NCBI GenBank assembly: GCA_964579575.1
Contig: CAZOGL010000039.1
Coordinates: 1-14,698, forward strand
Length of the DNA stretch: 14,698 bases
Direction: 5' to 3'
From: CAVEFW01 sp964579575
GTDB taxonomy: Bacteria; Actinomycetota; Coriobacteriia; Coriobacteriales; Eggerthellaceae
Part shown: piece by piece, positions 13,589 to 14,698 of the stretch
Numbering within the stretch: the first letter of the stretch is position 1
Layout: each line of letters starts with the position of its first letter
The notes under the pieces: model-generated
The model's input: the letters and a program-made list of their open reading frames with translations, nothing else
What the model was told of the DNA's origin: nothing
The model's database searches: none
Position numbers and translations under genes: made by a program

Positions 13589-14165
13589 TGCTGCTCTCCC
13601 TTCCGTGGAGCTTCCTTGCAATCGCCAAGACGAGATCGAGGTCCTCCGGGGCCAAGGTCTTCGCGATGACAGCGAGTTCGGCAAGGTCGCCTTCCGCGGG
13701 GGCGGCGAACGCGAAAAACGCGCTCGGGGTAATCCCCAGGTACTCGCAAATCGAGAAGAACTGGGCCATGGAGGGAAGGTTATGGCGGTTCTCAAGGTTG
13801 CTTATGTAGCCCGATCCCTGTCCGAGGGCAAGGCTCATCTCCCTCGCGGAAACCCCTTTGGCAGAACGCAGTTCGAACAGCCTCTGGGCGAACCCGACCC
13901 TCGTTTTTCCCATTATCTCCATGACGTTATGGTAACCCGTGGATATTTGTGAAATGTCCTGCTGAACAGGGGATAATCGCGGATATGTACGGTTTGGTCG
14001 TGCGCCTTGGTGTCGGGCGGGAGACGCCTCCGGTCCGGTTGTTGCGGTGGCGGGGGAGGACATCGCCGGTCCGGTTGCCGCGTTGGCGGGAAATGTTGTC
14101 GGTCCGGTTGTTGCCGTGGCGGGGGAGTGCTTTGAGTTGCGCCCTTGCGCTTGAACTTGTCTCAT
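13575..14165 (-). CDS. XRE-family HTH transcriptional regulator
   Basis: A 196-residue cytosolic DNA-binding protein. The Cro/C1-type helix-turn-helix spans about 92-150: FAQRLFELRSAKGVSAREMS is the first helix and turn, GYISNLENRHNLPSM (119-133) is the recognition helix and following turn, and FSICEYLGITPSAFF completes the five-helix fold. A C-terminal helix (about 158-187) may dimerise. Residues 14-50 are an Ala/Thr/Gly/Pro tract with repeats ATATTGP or AATGP; the DNA copies of ggtccggtt are 36 and 33 bp apart, multiples of three, consistent with translation. ATG 14165 is chosen for AAAGGAGC six bases upstream. In-frame ATGs near residues 82 and 85 would give a minimal HTH protein but have weak sites. 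It heads a leftward operon with the membrane protein, zinc-ribbon and SPFH genes and probably autoregulates it. Confidence 0.85.
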   Translation of the reverse strand: MRQVQAQGRNSKHSPATATTGPTTFPANAATGPAMSSPATATTGPEASPARHQGARPNRTYPRLSPVQQDISQISTGYHNVMEIMGKTRVGFAQRLFELRSAKGVSAREMSLALGQGSGYISNLENRHNLPSMAQFFSICEYLGITPSAFFAFAAPAEGDLAELAVIAKTLAPEDLDLVLAIARKLHGRESSNGNR

Positions 14166-14173
14166 GGTGAGCT

Positions 14174-14203
14174 CCTTTGGTGGTGGTGGATAGTCACCAA
14201 AGG
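14174..14203 (-). promoter_or_regulatory. Hairpin burying the XRE gene's ribosome-binding site
   Basis: Exact 9-bp inverted arms, cctttggtg and caccaaagg, surround a 12-base loop. In the minus-strand RNA the downstream arm contains the AAAGG of the Shine-Dalgarno sequence, so the folded form would hide it. The rest of the divergent spacer (14204-14415) holds a repeated gtggaatgcgct motif (near 14265 and 14317) and no gene. Confidence 0.55.
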
Positions 14204-14415
14204 GCGTGTAAATGTTGCGAGGGGGCGCTATGTCGGGGGTTGTGCTATAGCAGGGCCGGGGACGTGGAATGCGCTGGTCAGGATGCGGAAGTGCTGGCTG
14301 GGACCTTGGAGTCGGGCGTGGAATGCGCTTGCTCACGGCGGAGCCGGACGGGGCTGCGTCCTCAACATTGGAGCAATGCATGCCGAAAATTGGAGTCGAA
14401 AGAGAATAGAGTTCG

Positions 14416-14437
14416 ATTAGACTAGGACGAGTCTAAT
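14416..14437 (+). promoter_or_regulatory. Palindromic operator before the divergent small gene
   Basis: attagact and agtctaat are perfect 8-bp inverted arms separated by six bases. The right arm contains TCTAAT (14432-14437), a five-of-six -10 box that would give a leader of about 17 nt for the gene starting at 14461. Such a palindrome over a -10 box is typical of a dimeric repressor, MarR-like for example. Confidence 0.6.
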
Positions 14438-14460
14438 GCTGTCGAGCGAAAGGTGTTGGA

Positions 14461-14698
14461 ATGGGCTATAGGTCAGATGGCGCCCCGCAATGTCCAGGTT
14501 GCCATATCGGTTGTGACCTGGACGATCCTCAGTGTGGGCGCGGCCTCAAGATTCGTGCATCGTGGTTGCGAGGCGAGGAGATTCCCCAACGCAGGGGACC
14601 CGGTGGTTCTGGCCCAGGTCCTGACGGCCCGCACCCCGGCGGTCCCGGCGGTCCCGGCGGCCCTGGCCCGCGTGGACCCCTGAGCCCCGAAGACAAGC
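14461..14698 (+). CDS. Partial gene: Cys-rich N-terminus followed by Gly/Pro tract
   Basis: This frame starts at ATG 14461, after AAAGGTG at a five-base spacing, and stays open to the window edge, so it is 3'-truncated at 79 codons. Residues 11-27 read CPGCHIGCDLDDPQCGRG (C11, C14, H15, C18, C25), a likely metal-binding cluster. A Gly/Pro-rich segment (46-73) and SPEDK follow. From memory, similar short Cys motifs ending in (D/N)P.C.RG precede winged-helix MarR-type domains in Coriobacteriia regulators, and the palindrome just upstream would suit an autoregulated repressor. The part that would prove this lies outside the window. It diverges from the XRE operon. Confidence 0.65.
   Translation, partial: MGYRSDGAPQCPGCHIGCDLDDPQCGRGLKIRASWLRGEEIPQRRGPGGSGPGPDGPHPGGPGGPGGPGPRGPLSPEDK

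Noticed and set aside
14166..14381. N-terminal extension of the XRE protein
   Set aside because: It would cover the ribosome-binding-site hairpin and the good site before ATG 14165, and its composition is Pro/Arg-rich noise.

Overview
The window looks like a chromosomal segment of a GC-rich, gut-type actinobacterium, most likely class Coriobacteriia. This rests on codon bias, purple-type Shine-Dalgarno sites, Gly/Pro/Ala-rich low-complexity tails, and the gene mix: a SerC, an Ldh_2-type dehydrogenase, COG4260-like SPFH proteins and a GLUG/dockerin surface protein. The assignment is an inference from gene content, not a search result. No rRNA, tRNA, CRISPR array, transposase or phage gene is visible.

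Layout, left to right. Positions 1-149 are a degenerate repeat ending in a terminator. A near-consensus promoter (150-177) then drives a divergent DASS/SLC13 anion transporter (185-1990). An SPFH protein with three C-terminal zinc ribbons follows (2080-3468), then serC (3640-4728), each closed by a clear plus-strand terminator. The strand switches at about 5 kb. A 1259-residue secreted GLUG-repeat/dockerin protein (8851-5072), an 84-residue Cys/His-rich protein (9628-9374) and an Ldh_2-family oxidoreductase (11031-9916) all read leftwards. A four-gene leftward cluster comes next: XRE regulator (14165-13575), single-pass membrane protein with a PASTA-like outer domain (13588-12941), zinc-ribbon protein (12745-12476) and a second SPFH protein with a SHOCT tail (12465-11326). 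A divergent small Cys-rich, Gly/Pro-rich gene begins at 14461 and runs off the window.

Two themes stand out. First, the window holds two COG4260-like SPFH paralogues. One is fused to zinc ribbons; the other sits 10 nt from a separate zinc-ribbon gene, in what looks like a membrane-stress or membrane-organisation operon with its own regulator and outward-facing sensor-like protein. This is reminiscent of Bacillus ydjFGHI but has no visible PspA. Second, almost every gene boundary carries its own degenerate tandem repeat. In at least three genes the repeat duplicates the 3' end including the stop codon. Several in-frame low-complexity protein segments have DNA repeat periods divisible by three. 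Regulatory highlights are three perfectly spaced 12-bp direct repeats just downstream of a TATAAT box upstream of the Ldh_2 gene, a hairpin burying the XRE ribosome-binding site, and an 8+8 bp palindrome before the divergent gene.
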